A stretch of 64,000 bases of DNA from Monarcha castaneiventris obscurior (lineage: Eukaryota > Chordata > Aves > Passeriformes > Monarchidae). The notes beneath the pieces are model-generated. The model saw nothing but the letters and a program-made list of their open reading frames with translations, was not told the origin of the DNA and searched no databases. Position numbers and translations under genes: made by a program. Shown in pieces: positions 32,493 to 51,037 of this stretch; the first letter of the stretch is position 1; each line of letters starts with the position of its first letter. The stretch is from positions 1,390,501 through 1,454,500 of the forward strand of contig JAMPIT010000435.1 of the NCBI GenBank assembly GCA_026261815.1, in the 5' to 3' direction.

Positions 32493-35400
32493 GTATGTAT
32501 TTCTTTATTCTTTATGTAGTAGTTGGTAATTTTAAATAACTTTTCCTTTGCGTTTAGCCTTGAAAGACAGAAAGGCTTTTCAATAGATCCTGACTCTAAA
32601 TCTGACTTGTGTTTGACTGTGTTAATTCTGCCACTTATCTGTAGAATGAACAAATAAAGTACACATCACATAATGCTCATTTAAGTCAATTTTAAGAGGA
32701 ATCTTAAATCTTGCTATGTTTTCTTGCACACAAATGATTCTTCACCCTACACATACTTTTCTGAGCATGGAATGCTGTTCGTTAGTTTAGTGTATAAGAT
32801 GGTGCTTTTCTGTTTAGGAGAGTAAGATAAAAGTGCACACTCAGTTCTGTCTGCAGAAATTTGGCTATTTGTGCTGCTTTTATGAATTGCACAGCAGGCA
32901 AGAAGATAAGAAATTTTTCTGTTTCCTGTGCTGACCATTTTTTCCAGGTGGTTCCCTTGTGCAGCTCTGGACAAAAATTATCCAATACTACTGCTTCAGG
33001 GTGTTTCATGAATTGTACTGCTTAGGAAATCAGTGTTCTAATATTACATATTCTTCATTGTTTTAACTCTTCTCTCTTCAAAGGAAAACTTGTGAATCTT
33101 GACTTCAGAGTTTTTCAGCCAAATCTTATTAAATGAAGAGAGTCCAGTGTTTGTTATCTGAACTCAGATAAAAGTGTAAAACAGTCATGGTGACAGACAG
33201 AGCAGTTTCTGTGGAAGACAAATGAACACACTGTGCTGAATGAAGAAGCTTCTTTGTTCTGTTGCTCAAAAAGCCTTTGCCCTGTTGAAGCTCTTGCATG
33301 TGTCATGACTGATCTATTCCCATTCTTTTACAGACTTGCTCTACTTCTGTAGTCTAGCACAAATATTTCTGAGACAATTTTTCTTTTTCAATTGTGTGTT
33401 CTTTTATCCTGGGAGGTTTTTTAATTACATTATTTTCTATGTCTGGGAGAAAATGCTTAGCACAGGACAGATTAGTATCACAAAGGGGACAAATACTAAG
33501 TAGAATATATGTATTGACTCTATTTTGTTAATAAAATCTTCAAGATGAAATTCTTATTTGGTATGGTAAATCATGTGGAAGATGAACAATAATTGTAGTT
33601 TCAATGATTTGAAATGGTGAAGAAGTTGGACATTTACCTAGGACCAAGAAGCTTGTAAACACCAGGAGATGCAGACCTCCAGTGCCTGAGATTGGCAGAA
33701 GAACCTCTGGTTAATGGAATACTTCAAGGTATTTGGAGTTTGTACTGCTATGGTAAGCCTGGCAGTTGCCATTGTTCCACAAATTTATTGTGCACTTTTA
33801 AGAAACTAGATCTTGTTTAGAGATGGAATTGACATAGCTGGAATACTGACATTTCCTGGTAAGTTAATTTTCACACATACACAGTGCCTTGCCTGCCATA
33901 GTAAAACACGGACAGTAAATACACCTGAAAAGGTGGCATTCCAAAGGAATTCCTCTCTCAGAAAACTGAAGTGAAATATGACTGAGTGCGCAAACCCATG
34001 CTCTGTTTTGTTGGATTAGTGACTGATTTTCTTCACTGATTAAAGACCAGGTTCTGTTTTTCTTCCCTTACTATATAATAGACTAGTAGAAAAGATATAT
34101 GGTGCTGGAAATAGGATTAGAACTTGATAATATTTTGACCCATTTTTATGAAATTGAGAAGGAGGTGGTAACCATGCCATTAGGAAAAAAAAGATAGATA
34201 AAACCAGTAGCTATTATACTCTCTCAGTTTAAACATTAATTCAAAGTTTTGCTTTCATTTGAGATTTTCCTAATGCATTAGAAAAAAATGGTATATCATA
34301 ACAGTTGTCAATCTAAAGCTTTTTTTGTTCCTCTCTCTCCCACAAATCACTTCACCAATGCATAGGAAGCAAAAACTCAGCAAAGGTAAGTAATATCAAA
34401 GGTTCTTTTCAAAGTAGTGAGAAATGTGTGTGAATGACATTTAAGTCTTTGCACTGCCTCATTGAATTCTGTATTTTTTATGATTAATTGTGGTGAAATT
34501 ATGGTTACAGAGGTAATTGTTTTCTGTATTGTCTTCTGCTTTTCCCCATGGCTAATAAACTCAGTAAATTGGTGTGTAAATTGTTAGTGATAAAGCAGCT
34601 TCTTTCTGTCTGTATTGGAGAATCTTATTGTCAGTGTTCTCAACTGAGTAGATTTTTATCCTTGTTTTTTTAGTCTTATTCTATCTGCTTTATGGTATGT
34701 AAATACTGTGTTATTTAATTAGAGGCACATAGTGATATTTTCTTTATGCTACTGTGTCATATAAAACATTCTTGAGGTCTTTTTCTGGCAAATATGTGTT
34801 CTAGAATTATAAGAGTGATTTTGAAGATTTAGTGCACTGAAATACTTGAACAATGGATTTATGACACTACTGATTTTGACAAAAAGCACCAAGTATATTA
34901 GAGATCAGCAAAATGAGATCTGTACTAGCTAAGATATTAATTGCTATTATTTCTCATTACTTAAAAATACTATCTCATCATGATGAGTTCAGAAGAAGTC
35001 TTTGAAATCATGCAAGTATAACTGCACGCAAATGCATCCAGCACTCCCAACTTTTTAGCACTGAGACTGAAGTGATAGAAAGGTATTCATCACTGGAATG
35101 GAACTGTCTCAAACAGAGACTAGAGCAGATAGGGGCAGTCCATGCTTGATGAGCATGCAGGTAAGTGATGTTAAGGGGAGTCTTGAGTATTCCTAGAGGC
35201 TTGCTTCTGCAAAGGGTTGACATTTCAGAGCCGATCCAGGCAAGCAGGTGAGCAGACATATTCATGTCATTTTGCTCTTGTCCTTCACTGGTGGACTAAT
35301 TTAGCAATTTATGTAATTATTTAAATTTAAGCACAGTTACAAAGGCTTTGTTGGATTTGGGCTATTCAGATGAGCTAAACAAGGAAACAAGATTGAAGTC

Positions 35401-36271
35401 TTCAGAATAAATAGAAGGAAAAGTAAATAGAATGAAAAATAGAGGTACTTGATATACTAGTAGATATGATTATGCTGTCTAACCAGTAGTTACTTTAAAC
35501 ATCATTGAAAGAGAACAGTAGACAGCTCAAAAGTTTGAAGACTTGTACTACTAATTTGTTAATAGTCTATAATATGATATAGTTTGTCTTGCTGAATGTT
35601 ACCATGCTTTAACATAGGTTAAAATGCAGACAAATTGGAAACACAGTTTCCTGTTAAGATTTTTAACACAGCCAGAGCTGACTGGTAGCAATTTATGTCT
35701 AAATGCAGAGACATGGCAGGAAAGTCTCCAAGTTAATGCCTTTGCAAAGAAAAGGTGGCTGGGGTACCTGTTGTGTGAGCTGCAGCTTGTACATGAACAT
35801 TTGTAAAAATTATAGCAATGCAGTATGTAGGGATAATCTTAAATGCTGCAAAATAGAGGGATGCTCTACATGCTCCCTGCACTCATGACCAAATTTAGCA
35901 TGCTCAGTTTTTTTTTTATTTTTAAAGTTAGTTTATTTAAAGGAAAAGGAATTAGCTTTGCTAATAGCAAAAATTATGACCCAAAATCCAAATTTTGAAT
36001 ATCTGTGCAAACCTTGAGGTACAGTGTCATTGAATGGTCTTCTTAGATGTATCAGACTATGTAGGACTCTGAACATGATGTGCTAAGTCTTTGCAGTGTA
36101 AAGATGTTAATACTGCCTGTAACTCCTCTGTTCCCATAAGTATACTTTGTAAATTCCCCTGTATAGGTTTTAGGGCAGCAGATTCACACAGCTATGTTAA
36201 TTTTATTTATGGAAGCATTCTAGGTGGACATATTTGTAATTGTGCTCATGCCTGTAGAGTATAATACTCAA

Positions 36272-36290
36272 AGAAAACTCTGAGTTTTCT
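36272..36290. repeat. Near-palindrome, 9-bp arms
   Basis: agaaaactc-t-gagttttct: perfect 9-bp inverted arms with a one-base centre. Too tight for a hairpin loop in RNA; could be a symmetric protein site or chance. Confidence 0.7.
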
Positions 36291-39200
36291 CAATAAGAAT
36301 GGTAAGATTTTCTATGATTGCTTTAGTTAAGTGAACTTAAAGCATAAGTTCTAAACTCTTTGTGGTAATGGAGTGTTGTTGAATGATTATAGGATTTGGA
36401 AGCAAGGAATATTCTGCATCTCGTCCATGATAAAGTACCCAGCACGAAAAGCGTTTGCCACCAAGTGTGCCAGCATGCTGATATGTCATTTGTTTGGGGA
36501 GTTGTTGAATACTGTTCATGGTTAATGTTTTGTGCCTGTGTATTCTATGCGCCTGTTCATACAGTATGTGACATGGACTTTTTTTGATGCAACTGATTGA
36601 TTAGAATTTTATGGACAGGTTTACTAAACAAAAGCATTTAGTATGTTAATGGAAACAGTGAACTGAAACACAAACACCTCTGATCTCTCTTCTAACATTG
36701 TTGGTTTAAAGGTTGTTTTAAAAAATACTCTAATGTTGTTTGCTTAAAAGTATTTCATACATAGGGGAAAACTATTTTTTCAATTAATACTGTAGTTTAT
36801 CTGGTTTCAAAATGCAAGTTTTTTCTGTTCTTTTGTACAGACACGTCTACATATTGTAACACCATGTTAAAATTTACATGAAGTTGCATCAGAATAAGAT
36901 TTTGTCCCATCTTTCACAGCTCTTTATTAAACTACTCATAATATTACTGAATATGTATGATTTTGAGGACTATAGAAGCATCCTGGACTCTGTGTTGTTA
37001 CCACTGGATTTGCATGTTAAACTGATGAATTTCAGTAAATTATTAGTGTTTAGATGATCTCTGTATTTCTTCTAGATGAATTCTTTACTGTCCTTAGATC
37101 TAGTCTGTTTGACACCTTAATTGTTTTGAGACTTCCATAAGTGATTGAGCTGAAACAGGGCAGGGAGTGTGGGGGAAGCACAAGTGTGTCATAGCATAAC
37201 TCCAATGCAGAAGCAAGGGTAAGTTTGGGATAAGTTAACAGAATGTTGACAAAGCAATGTTGGGGGTTTTTCTTAGGAACAAAAAGCCTTCTGTAGGATC
37301 AGAATAAAAATTAAAGGAAAAAGAGAGAGACAACAGGAAGAAGGATCAAAGGATGAACCTTTTGAAAAACTTTCCCTAAACTAGTGTGAGTTCTGATGGC
37401 AGTTGGAAGCCTGTGATAATAAATACATAAAACTCTGCTTCTAGTGGACTAAGGAATGCTTTAGAAATGGAAATAATATTTACTTTTTATGATTCAGCTA
37501 TGCCTGAAGGTAATTTATGTTAGAAGAAAGAGTGACTTCATTAAAAATGGTTTATAAAAGTGTTAGGAGCCAAGATTTGAAACTTGGCAGGAAGGTGTGA
37601 GAAATTTATTTCTCTATTGTGATTGGATATTCTACTAATTTAAAACAAACACAAAACCACAAACAAAACAAAAAAACCTGAATGTTTGTTATTGTGAACT
37701 CTCAGTTTAAACGTGTTCAGCAAACACATGGGCTCCATGTGAATTGTGTGTTCTGTCTCCTCACAGTCCCAGGTTCTGATAGTGCTGAAAGCAGAGGCTG
37801 CTCCCTCCTCTGCTTCTCCTGGTAGCACCCAGGCACTGACGTAAGGAGCACTGGGGAAGGGACCAGTGAAGGATGCAGAAGTGTGGTGAACAGTAGGTAG
37901 GAAAGAAATGGAAGTACATGGAAAAAGCACAAAGGTTGAGTGAACAAAAGAGGAAGACCTCTAAAAGAATGGGACAGCAACAAGATGGGAAATGTTATTG
38001 CCAGAGAGAAGCAAGGATAAAAACTTTTAGGAGCTGAAAAGGAATTATTGTTAACAAAGAGTGGCTGGAGGTAGCATGTTAAGATGCAGGCAATGAGGAC
38101 AGCAGATAAGCATCTAAAGAGATGAGATGAAAAGCAAAAGGGTCTGTAACTGTCAGGACACCTAAAATTAGCCAGACTTGTATGCACTATTTCTTTACCT
38201 TCCCATTGCATTCTTGTCAAGCAAATTCCATCAGTGAGATTCTCTAAAAAGATGGATATTTCCATTCATTTTATGCAGGGAATCTGCAGACAATAACATT
38301 TGTTTATCTCTGAAGTCCCCAAATACATATGTGGTATAGTCCTCAGGAATGCTAATATTTTCTTGTTATGAGCACTGTCTTATGAGATGACCTGATGTTG
38401 GTTTTTGTGGTTGGTTATTGTCTGCACAGGTCTTCATCCTGTAACAATTATTTCACTGTCTCACATTGTTCAGTGTGAAATGCATGAAATGTGTCTAGAT
38501 TATGTTGAGTCAGACTTGCTAAAGGTCTGTGAATTTTGTTTGGGTAGAGCATTGTTTTACTTTTTAAATCAAATTCTCTTCTAGCTATATTTATGGATCT
38601 TTTTGCAAACAGTAGTAGTTGAAACTCTTTCTCCTCCATTCCAAAGTCATTCAGATGTGCATACGAATGAATTGTAATTGACTCTTTGACTTTTCCAAAC
38701 GCAATATATTCCATTTAGATTTTGGGGGATGCCTTACTTCTTAAAATCAAGTTTTATTTTGGGTCTGTAACAACCAGTTTAGAACCAAAGTCACAAAATA
38801 CACTTCTAGGGTCATTAATTTAACACTTTAAAAATACTGATTACTAGTATAGGTAAATATTTAATGAAATTACTGTTTTGTAGTTCTTGGGAAGGAAGAA
38901 TATTGAAAATAGCTGAATGTCCAAGTGTTCATCATTTATATTCTTAGTAACAGATGGCTGAAGAATAAAGATAGCTCTCCTAGTGCAGTGCCTGTTTAGT
39001 TTTCATGCTCTGCAGTTTCAGTTCTGGAAATATATTTAGATGAGATTAGAGGACAAATGCATACCTCTCAAAGGGCTACGCAGACACTAGGAAAAGATTT
39101 TGGGGTGAGTATTGAGCTCACAACACTTACACTTATTTATGTCAGTGGAGCTGCAAGTTGAAGTCACAGAAGCTGAAGGTCTGCCCCAGGGCGTTAGTTA

Positions 39201-39889
39201 CCTAGAGGTGTTTTGGGTCTCATACATACATAGAACAAAGTAATTACTTTCAGAACTTTAACTAGGCATTAAAATATCTTTTTCAGGTATGGTATTTTTT
39301 CTTCATGCATTTGAGTTGAGTGAGTCTTTAGATTACCAAAAAGGTTATATAGCTGATGTCTTGACCTTAACTCATTAAAAAAAATATTTTGATGCTGTTC
39401 AGTTTTTTCTGATTTATACAAATCGTCACACAATTACCTTTTTGGTCTGAATTCAATCTGAAGTGTGAGGTGCAAAGTTTTTGATTATTGTGGAAATTTT
39501 TAAAACCTGATTTTTACCCACAACATGAGGGCTTTACTCCAATAGGTATTTCTGAAGAGTAGATTACAATGTACTCATAATTACTTTTTTCTTTTTTCTT
39601 CTATTTTTCCTTTCTTCTTCTTGGAGTTTTGGGGAGTTAATTGTGTAAACAGCCACAGTCTTTTCTTCATTTATTGATTTTGGATTTTGCTTATATGCTT
39701 TGCTGAACTTCTTTACAGAATATTACCTATTCTGAGTCGTGGGGGAAAAAAATGTATTAGTTTATGGTAGCATTTCATAATTGTTATAACTTGCCCCTGA
39801 AGGCAAAGGTAACTGAGGTTCTTGCTAATAGATTCCTTTGGGCAGATGAGAGTGAAACCACACTGAATGACTAGTGTGTCTATATATAT

Positions 39890-40740
39890 ATGACAGGTTT
39901 ATTTTAGATTAATTTGGTTGCAATGGAAAGTAGGTAAGTAGCCATTTGGGTTATTATCATCTGTAAAAATGCAACAATGTAAAAGTATTAATATATCACT
40001 TAAGAAAATAGAGGAAAAGAGAGAAAGGATAAGAATAGAGTGGAGTGGGACTTAATTATTGCAATTTCAGTGTCTCTTGTTTGAAGCGATGGTCATAGTC
40101 TTGATCCGTCAAGGGTTGGAGAAGCCCATGAAACACCAGGTTCAATGGGTTAATACACAGTTAGGTTCAGGTGAGAACATCCAGGGTACCTCCCCTGGGG
40201 CAAGGGTTTTGCATGGTCTGTTGCAACTGTGTGGATCATGTGCAGTCCTCTGGTGGAAGGCCCCAGAAATGAGTCTGGGCACACTTTGGGGAACTTTGAT
40301 GGTTTATGACACCTAAAACATGACAGCTGCCTCTCACATCAGTGTAGCTGAGCCAGTTATGCCCCATCAGAAGGGATGTATGTCTTCAGGTCTATGTGGA
40401 AGTGTGAGTGTCCGAATACCTTCCACCTGAGCCAGTTATGTAAGGGAGGACATTGCCATGATAAAAAGCATTATGCCACTTTCCAGAATCTGCTTCTTAT
40501 GAGGCTTTTCCCTTATTTGGCTCAAAACCCAGCTTGTTGCTAACAGAAGTTGGTTTGTCATGGTCATCCTCCGGGGGTGGGTGCACACCCCCTCTGTGCC
40601 TGGGCTGCTCTTACACAGTTCAAATGTTTCATCCACACACACACAAAAACTCTTCTCTCCTTCGGTTAGGGAGTGTCAACCTGGCCTCAGCAAACCACCT
40701 GCTGCTTTTGCAAATGGATGATTGGGACATTAACCCTTAA
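39890..40740. repeat. GC-richer block with a direct repeat, possible old mobile element
   Basis: About 850 bp of higher GC than its surroundings. It contains a perfect 14-bp direct repeat, ctgagccagttatg, at 40348-40361 and 40427-40440 (79 bp apart), and a short CA run near 40636. It starts soon after a TA microsatellite and a TTTATT word. I cannot find clear element ends or a family match, so calling it a degraded repeat is inference. Edges are approximate. Confidence 0.3.
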
Positions 40741-41386
40741 CATTTCAGTCTCTCACAATGAGAAGATCATGCTGTGTCACAGCTACTTCTGAATCATAAA
40801 AAAACTGTTCTGTGTGGAATCCAGGCATGCAGACTTGCATATATGTGTGTATGTATAAAGAAGAAACACTCTTTTGTCTGTTTGGCATTTTCATACTGTG
40901 AAGAACTGATTCCTAAAGCATTCTGGTTTCATATTTGCTTTTAAAGTAGATGTAAAAAAATTCAGGACCAAATTTATAGTGAGGTACATCTTTCTTTATG
41001 CAACTTTGTTTTTTTTTTAATTTAAATTAGCTAAGAAAAATAGTGATCTAAAGGATATGAATTTTCTTAGTTTGTAGAAAGAAAGGTATCACTCTAGTGT
41101 TATTATTTTTGACAGTCTGCTAATTAAAGTGTTCTACCAGATCTTTTGATTGTTTTTAAATAGTTACGAACTGCTTGCAGATTACCAGTTAACCCAAATA
41201 ATTATTCAGTGATTTAGATAACTAAATGGAACTTCTGAACTGTTTGCACTCTGAGAACCACTCATCAATCCCATCATTTTTTATTCCAGTAAAACTCCAC
41301 TGCAAGCCAAAGAAAACAAACATTTATGTCCAAGTGACAGATGTTGATGATTAGATTCCATTCCATCACTAAGATCTTTAAAATAG

Positions 41387-45968
<4,582 letters not shown>

Positions 45969-46113
45969 GTTTGGGGTGGAACCTCCTGGATTAATAAAAT
46001 TGGAAAAAGAAATTGAACAAGAGGAAACATTTTCAGTTCCCCTTCCATCTCCTTCACCATCACCCACAAAGTCTCCTGGGAAAAAGAGCACAGGGAAACT
46101 GTTGGATGATGCT
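45969..46113 (+). CDS. GAS2: GAS2 coding exon 5 (linker between CH and GAR domains)
   Basis: 145-nt exon, residues 159-206 plus the last base of Arg158. It encodes FGVEPPGLIKLEKEIEQEET, then a Ser/Pro-rich stretch (four SP or PSP steps around residues 180-190), then a basic KSPGKKSTGK run and LLDDA. It joins the actin-binding CH domain to the microtubule-binding GAR domain. Several S/T-P sites make phosphorylation plausible, which is inference. The acceptor AG (45967-45968) is preceded by ccaaa rather than a clean pyrimidine tract and looks weak, although reading frame and homology leave little doubt. The donor GCT|gtaagt is strong. The exon ends in phase 0. Phe159 replaces the Tyr I recall in the mammalian protein. 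Confidence 0.96.
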
Positions 46114-49100
46114 GTAAGTTGTAGGAGGAAGCTTCTTGCTATCTTATCCATTCTGATATGCACTTACTTGCAAAACACACACAAGCCCGAATTTAACATC
46201 TCACTGTATTTTAAACGTTTGTAGGCTTAGACGGTTTGGGGTTCTTTTTGACCACAATTATTTATGTCTGAAGCTTGGGAAAAAAAAAAAAGTCACACTG
46301 TGTAGGAGCTCTGCAGCTTAGCCTAGCTTTGTGCTTAGGGCCACATTCCCTTCTTATTACTCTTTCACTCTTTATTCACCAACTCCCACTTGGTGCTTTG
46401 TCTGAGGAAGGACTGAGTCAGGACAAGATTTGGCTCATACTGACTTGTACTGAATGTTAACAAACACTTCTAAGATATTTCAGCCTAATTTTTATGCTGT
46501 TCTGCATGATTCTTGCATAGTAAAAAAACAAGCATTGTTTTCCTCGTTGTTAGAACAAAAGTATCTTGCTTTGAATTTCATTAGACTTGTTGCAGCATAT
46601 TGAGTGTTCATGTTTCTGGTACAAACCCATAGGGATTCATTTGAAACAGCTGGAATCAGATAAAAAGGACACATTTTGAGACCATGAAGAGGTTAAACTG
46701 GAAAAGTAGAAATCTAGCCTGTAAAAAGAAGCAGTTACCATAGCAACTACTACATTGCAAGGTAGATGTGCCACCTGGGAGTTACAAAGCAGTTCTTGAA
46801 AAATCCATGTGCCACTTTCCTGTTACAAAGAGCAGATGGAATATAATGTTAATTCCTTTTATTGAAACACTTTTTTTTATTTGATGCATATAATTACATT
46901 TTACATTTTCTGGTTTGTATTTCTTCCTTAACCTTGCAAAAGCACTCGTGTTTCAACAGAATTGAGAAAGAACAGTTACGTATAGAAGGAGGACGATGAC
47001 TGCGTATCTTGTAGAAATTGAACAGAGAGTATGTAGGTTTTCTCTAACCACCTCCTTTAATTTAGAAAGAAGTACGGATAGAAACAGAATGGAATTCATC
47101 CAGCTAGATTATTGGCCAGCACTGCCCCAGACACACCATAAAATAGCAGCAGTTGCTCATATAGTCCAGACACAAAATAGAATATAATTCCTCCCTCTTC
47201 TTCCTTATTTGATTTCCAAATTCCACTCATTACTTCTGTGTCCTTTGGGACAGTAAGGCAACGGAAACCTCAATAGCAGGGATCCTCTGTTTTACACTAA
47301 AATAAATCTGTTGGCTTTCATTCTCCACAGGCTGAAGATTTTGCTTACACAGTTCAAAATAACCTTGAACTTGTTTAGGCCCAGCTACTCTGGGTTTTTG
47401 GTTCCTTAGATAAACTGTGGTAGATGAAGCATTAACTTCCTACTACCCATTTTCAGCTTCAAATTTCCAGTGTCTCCAAGGGTGATAAATGCCATAGGAT
47501 ACTATGTCAGGAATCCTTGACTATCACACAGTATTCAGAGGGCCATTGCCAAAAAGTTCCCTAAGTGCAATCCCAGTCTTGGTACTATATTCCAAGAAAT
47601 ACAGCAATACACCCTTTTCATCCTCAGCAACCTGCACTTGGATTGAAGTCATCACTCACTGACTTCATATAAGTTATTCCTGCTGTACATTGACTATCTA
47701 AATAGTTTACTCACCAAAAATGGAGGCTAAATCTCACCCATGTTAAAAAAGTCACTTGAGTAACTGATCTTAAAATTCAAAAAGACTCATTCAAACTGAG
47801 GACAACTCATCTGATACTTGAGAAACACTTTTTGTGTGTAAAATACATGTAAAGTTCCTCTGTGTTATTTTAATTATTTTTTCATAAAAATATTATACCC
47901 TAATTAAAATAACAAAGTCTTAAGAATACTTATAAAAACCCTCCACAAAGCAATAATGTTATTTTGATAAAGGTGTTAAACAATTTCAGAAATAATTGGA
48001 AAGCCTTTAAATCACTCAAAGGGGCTGGTTTCAGAAGTATAGAAACAATAATTGGTTACCTTATAAGTTCTTTATGGCTTATTTAACATACTGTAACTTA
48101 ATTCTTAAAGAAGATCTGAAAACCATTTGTACTTCAGAAGCCTTATCTATTCATGATAACCAAAACACTTACTAGAGTGCTACAGATTTGGCCAGGCATC
48201 TTTCCTTTTTATGAAACTATTTAAGACTTTAATTTGTTAGCTATTGTGAAAATACCCTTTCCTGGGCCTCAGACCATTTTTACAGGCCTTGGTTTGCAAA
48301 CTGGATATGAAAATGTCTGGAATATTATTTGAAGTGGACAGACATCTGCAAGTTCTTCTGGCATTTTGCATTGTTTGATGTTGACGTACTCGGTATGTAC
48401 TTTGTCCAAGAAAACCACAGTGTGTGAAAATGGTGCACTTACTCTTGCTGTTGCTATGTAGAAGTGCAATTTGAATGTCAAGTAAGAGTTTCACAGTCAG
48501 ATCTGCTTTTTTGATATTGATGCCTTTGCTTTCCTATCATTGCAGAGTACAAAACACACTTTTACTAAACATCACTGCCTTTGGTAGCACATGCTGGAAC
48601 AAGGAGGCCAAAGTCAAGCTGATGCAGCTAATAAAAAGCAGGAAAGGGGTTTTCATCTGTTTTTTCTCTGCCCTTATTTTTGGGGCTATGTAGTTAGGTT
48701 TGGCAGTGATAGTCTACTTGAGGTCCCTTTAAAGTAACTTTGATTGAACTGTCCCTAACAAGGAGATCATCAAAGGGCAGTTGAAAATAGTGGGGAGTGT
48801 CTTGGCAGGAGTTTTTAATCATGTCACAGTATTTTCTGTATGCTTTTTTCCTAAGGTGTTGTGCGCAATTTTAAAGAGGCAGGGCCTCTTACTGGTAAGG
48901 AAGATACCTCTATATTTATATGTATTTAGAAGGCAGGATGCATCCTATGACACCTTCATTTTGCCTGTTAGCTATATTAACACTTTGAGCCAATTCACCA
49001 TAAAATACTGAGAATACATTTATAAAAGTTTGATGCTGAACTCCATATAACAAACTGTTTGACTTCAGATAAACAGTGCAAATTTGATGCTGAACTGTGT

Positions 49101-49320
49101 GACATTTGTCTCTATTTTTAACTCATCTCAGCTACTAAACCATTGCTATTGGAAGCACCATAGGGTACTTTCTGGGATTACAGAAATGTTAAGAAAAACC
49201 AAGAAAAATATAATCAATGAAGACTTATATTAAGTGTTATATTATGACAAGTGTCTTACTGAATGTTTTGCTATCCATGCCATTGTAAATACTTTCTATT
49301 AATAACTTCTTGTTTTACAG
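46114..49320 (+). other. GAS2: GAS2 intron 5 (3.2 kb)
   Basis: Shortest intron in the window, gtaagt at 46114 to ttttacag at 49313-49320. AT-rich; an A(11-12) run lies near 46280. No repeats or additional exons recognised. Confidence 0.9.
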
Positions 49321-49428
49321 GTTAAACACATTTCTGAAGATCCACCTTGTAAATGCCCTAATAAGTTCTGTGTGGAGCGTCTTTCACAGGGAAGATACAG
49401 AGTTGGAGAGAAGATCCTTTTTATTAGG
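49321..49428 (+). CDS. GAS2: GAS2 coding exon 6 (first half of GAR domain)
   Basis: 108-nt exon (36 codons, phase 0 at both ends) between acceptor tgttttacag and donor AGG|gtaaag at 49429. It encodes residues 207-242: VKHISEDPPCKCPNKFCVER and then LSQGRYRVGEKILFIR, the start of the GAS2-related (GAR) microtubule-binding domain. Three cysteines (Cys216, Cys218, Cys223) form the conserved cluster of the family; a metal-binding role is plausible but cannot be seen from sequence alone. Because both ends are in phase 0, skipping this exon would keep the frame while deleting half of the GAR domain. The rest of the domain and the C-terminal tail are encoded outside this window. Confidence 0.97.
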
Positions 49429-49502
49429 GTAAAGATTTTATTTTTACTTTGTAGTGAATTGCTATTATCTGCTACCTTCCACTTCGAAAATTACATCAGT
49501 GA

Positions 49503-49530
49503 TTAACAGGAAAAAATATTTTCCTGTTAA
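49503..49530. repeat. Perfect 12-bp inverted repeat, potential hairpin
   Basis: Arms ttaacaggaaaa (49503-49514) and ttttcctgttaa (49519-49530) are exact reverse complements with a 4-base spacer. It lies about 75 bp after the exon 6 donor, so it could form a stem in the GAS2 pre-mRNA. Confidence 0.85.
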
Positions 49531-51005
49531 CCAGCACTGACTCATTTTTATGACACAGTTGGAGAATAAATAACCCACAGTGTGTTAACTGACCCAAGGA
49601 ATTATTAGTATGTGATGAATATCCTTCTGACTTTAGATCATTGAATTTGCTCTTGCTTTAATCAATTGCAACCAAAAGAAGAGTCTTTAGAAATGGACCT
49701 GGTGACTTCTCAGTTTGGCTTGTAAGAATATCCACTACATTAAAACACTCTGTTTTGACTGATACTATTTAAGAGGTCAGGAAACAGATTAAAGGCTTCA
49801 TGATCACTGAATTGCTAAGTCATGACTAAGATGTATTGCTAAAGTAGCATGAGCAAAACATTAAAATGCATAGTACTTCATTTGATTAACAGATATTTCC
49901 AAACCCAGAATTGTATTTCAGAAGACTTTGTATGTAGAATGTTAACTCCCATAGCACAAAGTTAATCAGTATCAATATTTGCTAGCATTATTATATAGCT
50001 GAATTTAGCACATTGATACTTTCAAAGCTTAATTCTTCTGATCCACTTAATCTTCTCTATATATGTCTATGGTAATAATAATTGAAAATAGGCTAATCTT
50101 GTTATTCTGTAGTTGTATGCTAAGAATCTGATTCATACTACGCTTCTTTCCATCTTCCTCTCCACATGCACTATTCTTGAGTCATGACTTGACAAAATGC
50201 TAGGTCTTGCTCTCAAATAACTGTTATCCCTATTTTGCTAAAGGCACGTAACTGTGACCTGATAAAACTGAGCACTTGTAAACAAAAGAAGTCAGAGGGA
50301 CTTCTCATCATCTGCAGAAGTCAAGTTCCTGTTTCAGCAAAGTACCAGAGTGCTTATTCAGTCATAAACTTCTGCTTAACGTAACTTACAGTGAAGCCAG
50401 ATAAGGATTTGGGTAGTGTAAAGTTGGGAACATGTATAAGTACTGTGCTGAATAAGGATTGAGAACTCCTAATTAACTCAGTAATAGGTCATAAAGAAGA
50501 AGAAATAAGAGATTTGTTAAATCTCACAGATAATTTGAGATTTAACATGCAAGTATAAGGGATTAATAGCTTTTCTGGTTTGTAGCCGGTGAGACTTTTT
50601 TTTAATTCTGCAGTATATTTAGGCACTAGCTTTATTACTAGTTTCAAATTACTTTGAAGAAGGTAGTGATCATAACCAAAGACCTCAGTAATCTGGCACA
50701 GTTTAACATTTACATTTCCTTCCTTTTGATTTTCATTTTAAAATCAGTATCAAAGTATTTTTGATCTTTTAGTTTTGAGAAACTTGAGTTCTGCCGGAAT
50801 GGTGTCAAATTCCCTTTTGCTGGCTTCTTTACTGTGCAGTCTAGTCCAAGCCAGATTTCATTCCAAGTTTGCAAACAAAACACCCTTTTCATATCACACT
50901 ACTGCATTCCAAGTTGAATTGTGCAAAAAAATAACAGTAATATAGATTAGATATTGAACAGCAGTATTAAAGATCATTTCTACATTGTAGCATTCATGTG
51001 ATAAG

Positions 51006-51037
51006 TTATATCAATGAAAACTTATATCAATGGAAAC
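51006..51037. repeat. 16-bp tandem duplication
   Basis: ttatatcaatgaaaac is followed directly by ttatatcaatggaaac, with one mismatch. Small local duplication in intronic DNA. Confidence 0.85.

Noticed and set aside
37717..38265. 182-codon open frame on the minus strand
   Set aside because: It is the antisense of a purine-rich stretch, which yields a Leu/Phe/Ser-rich translation free of stops by composition. No homology recognised.
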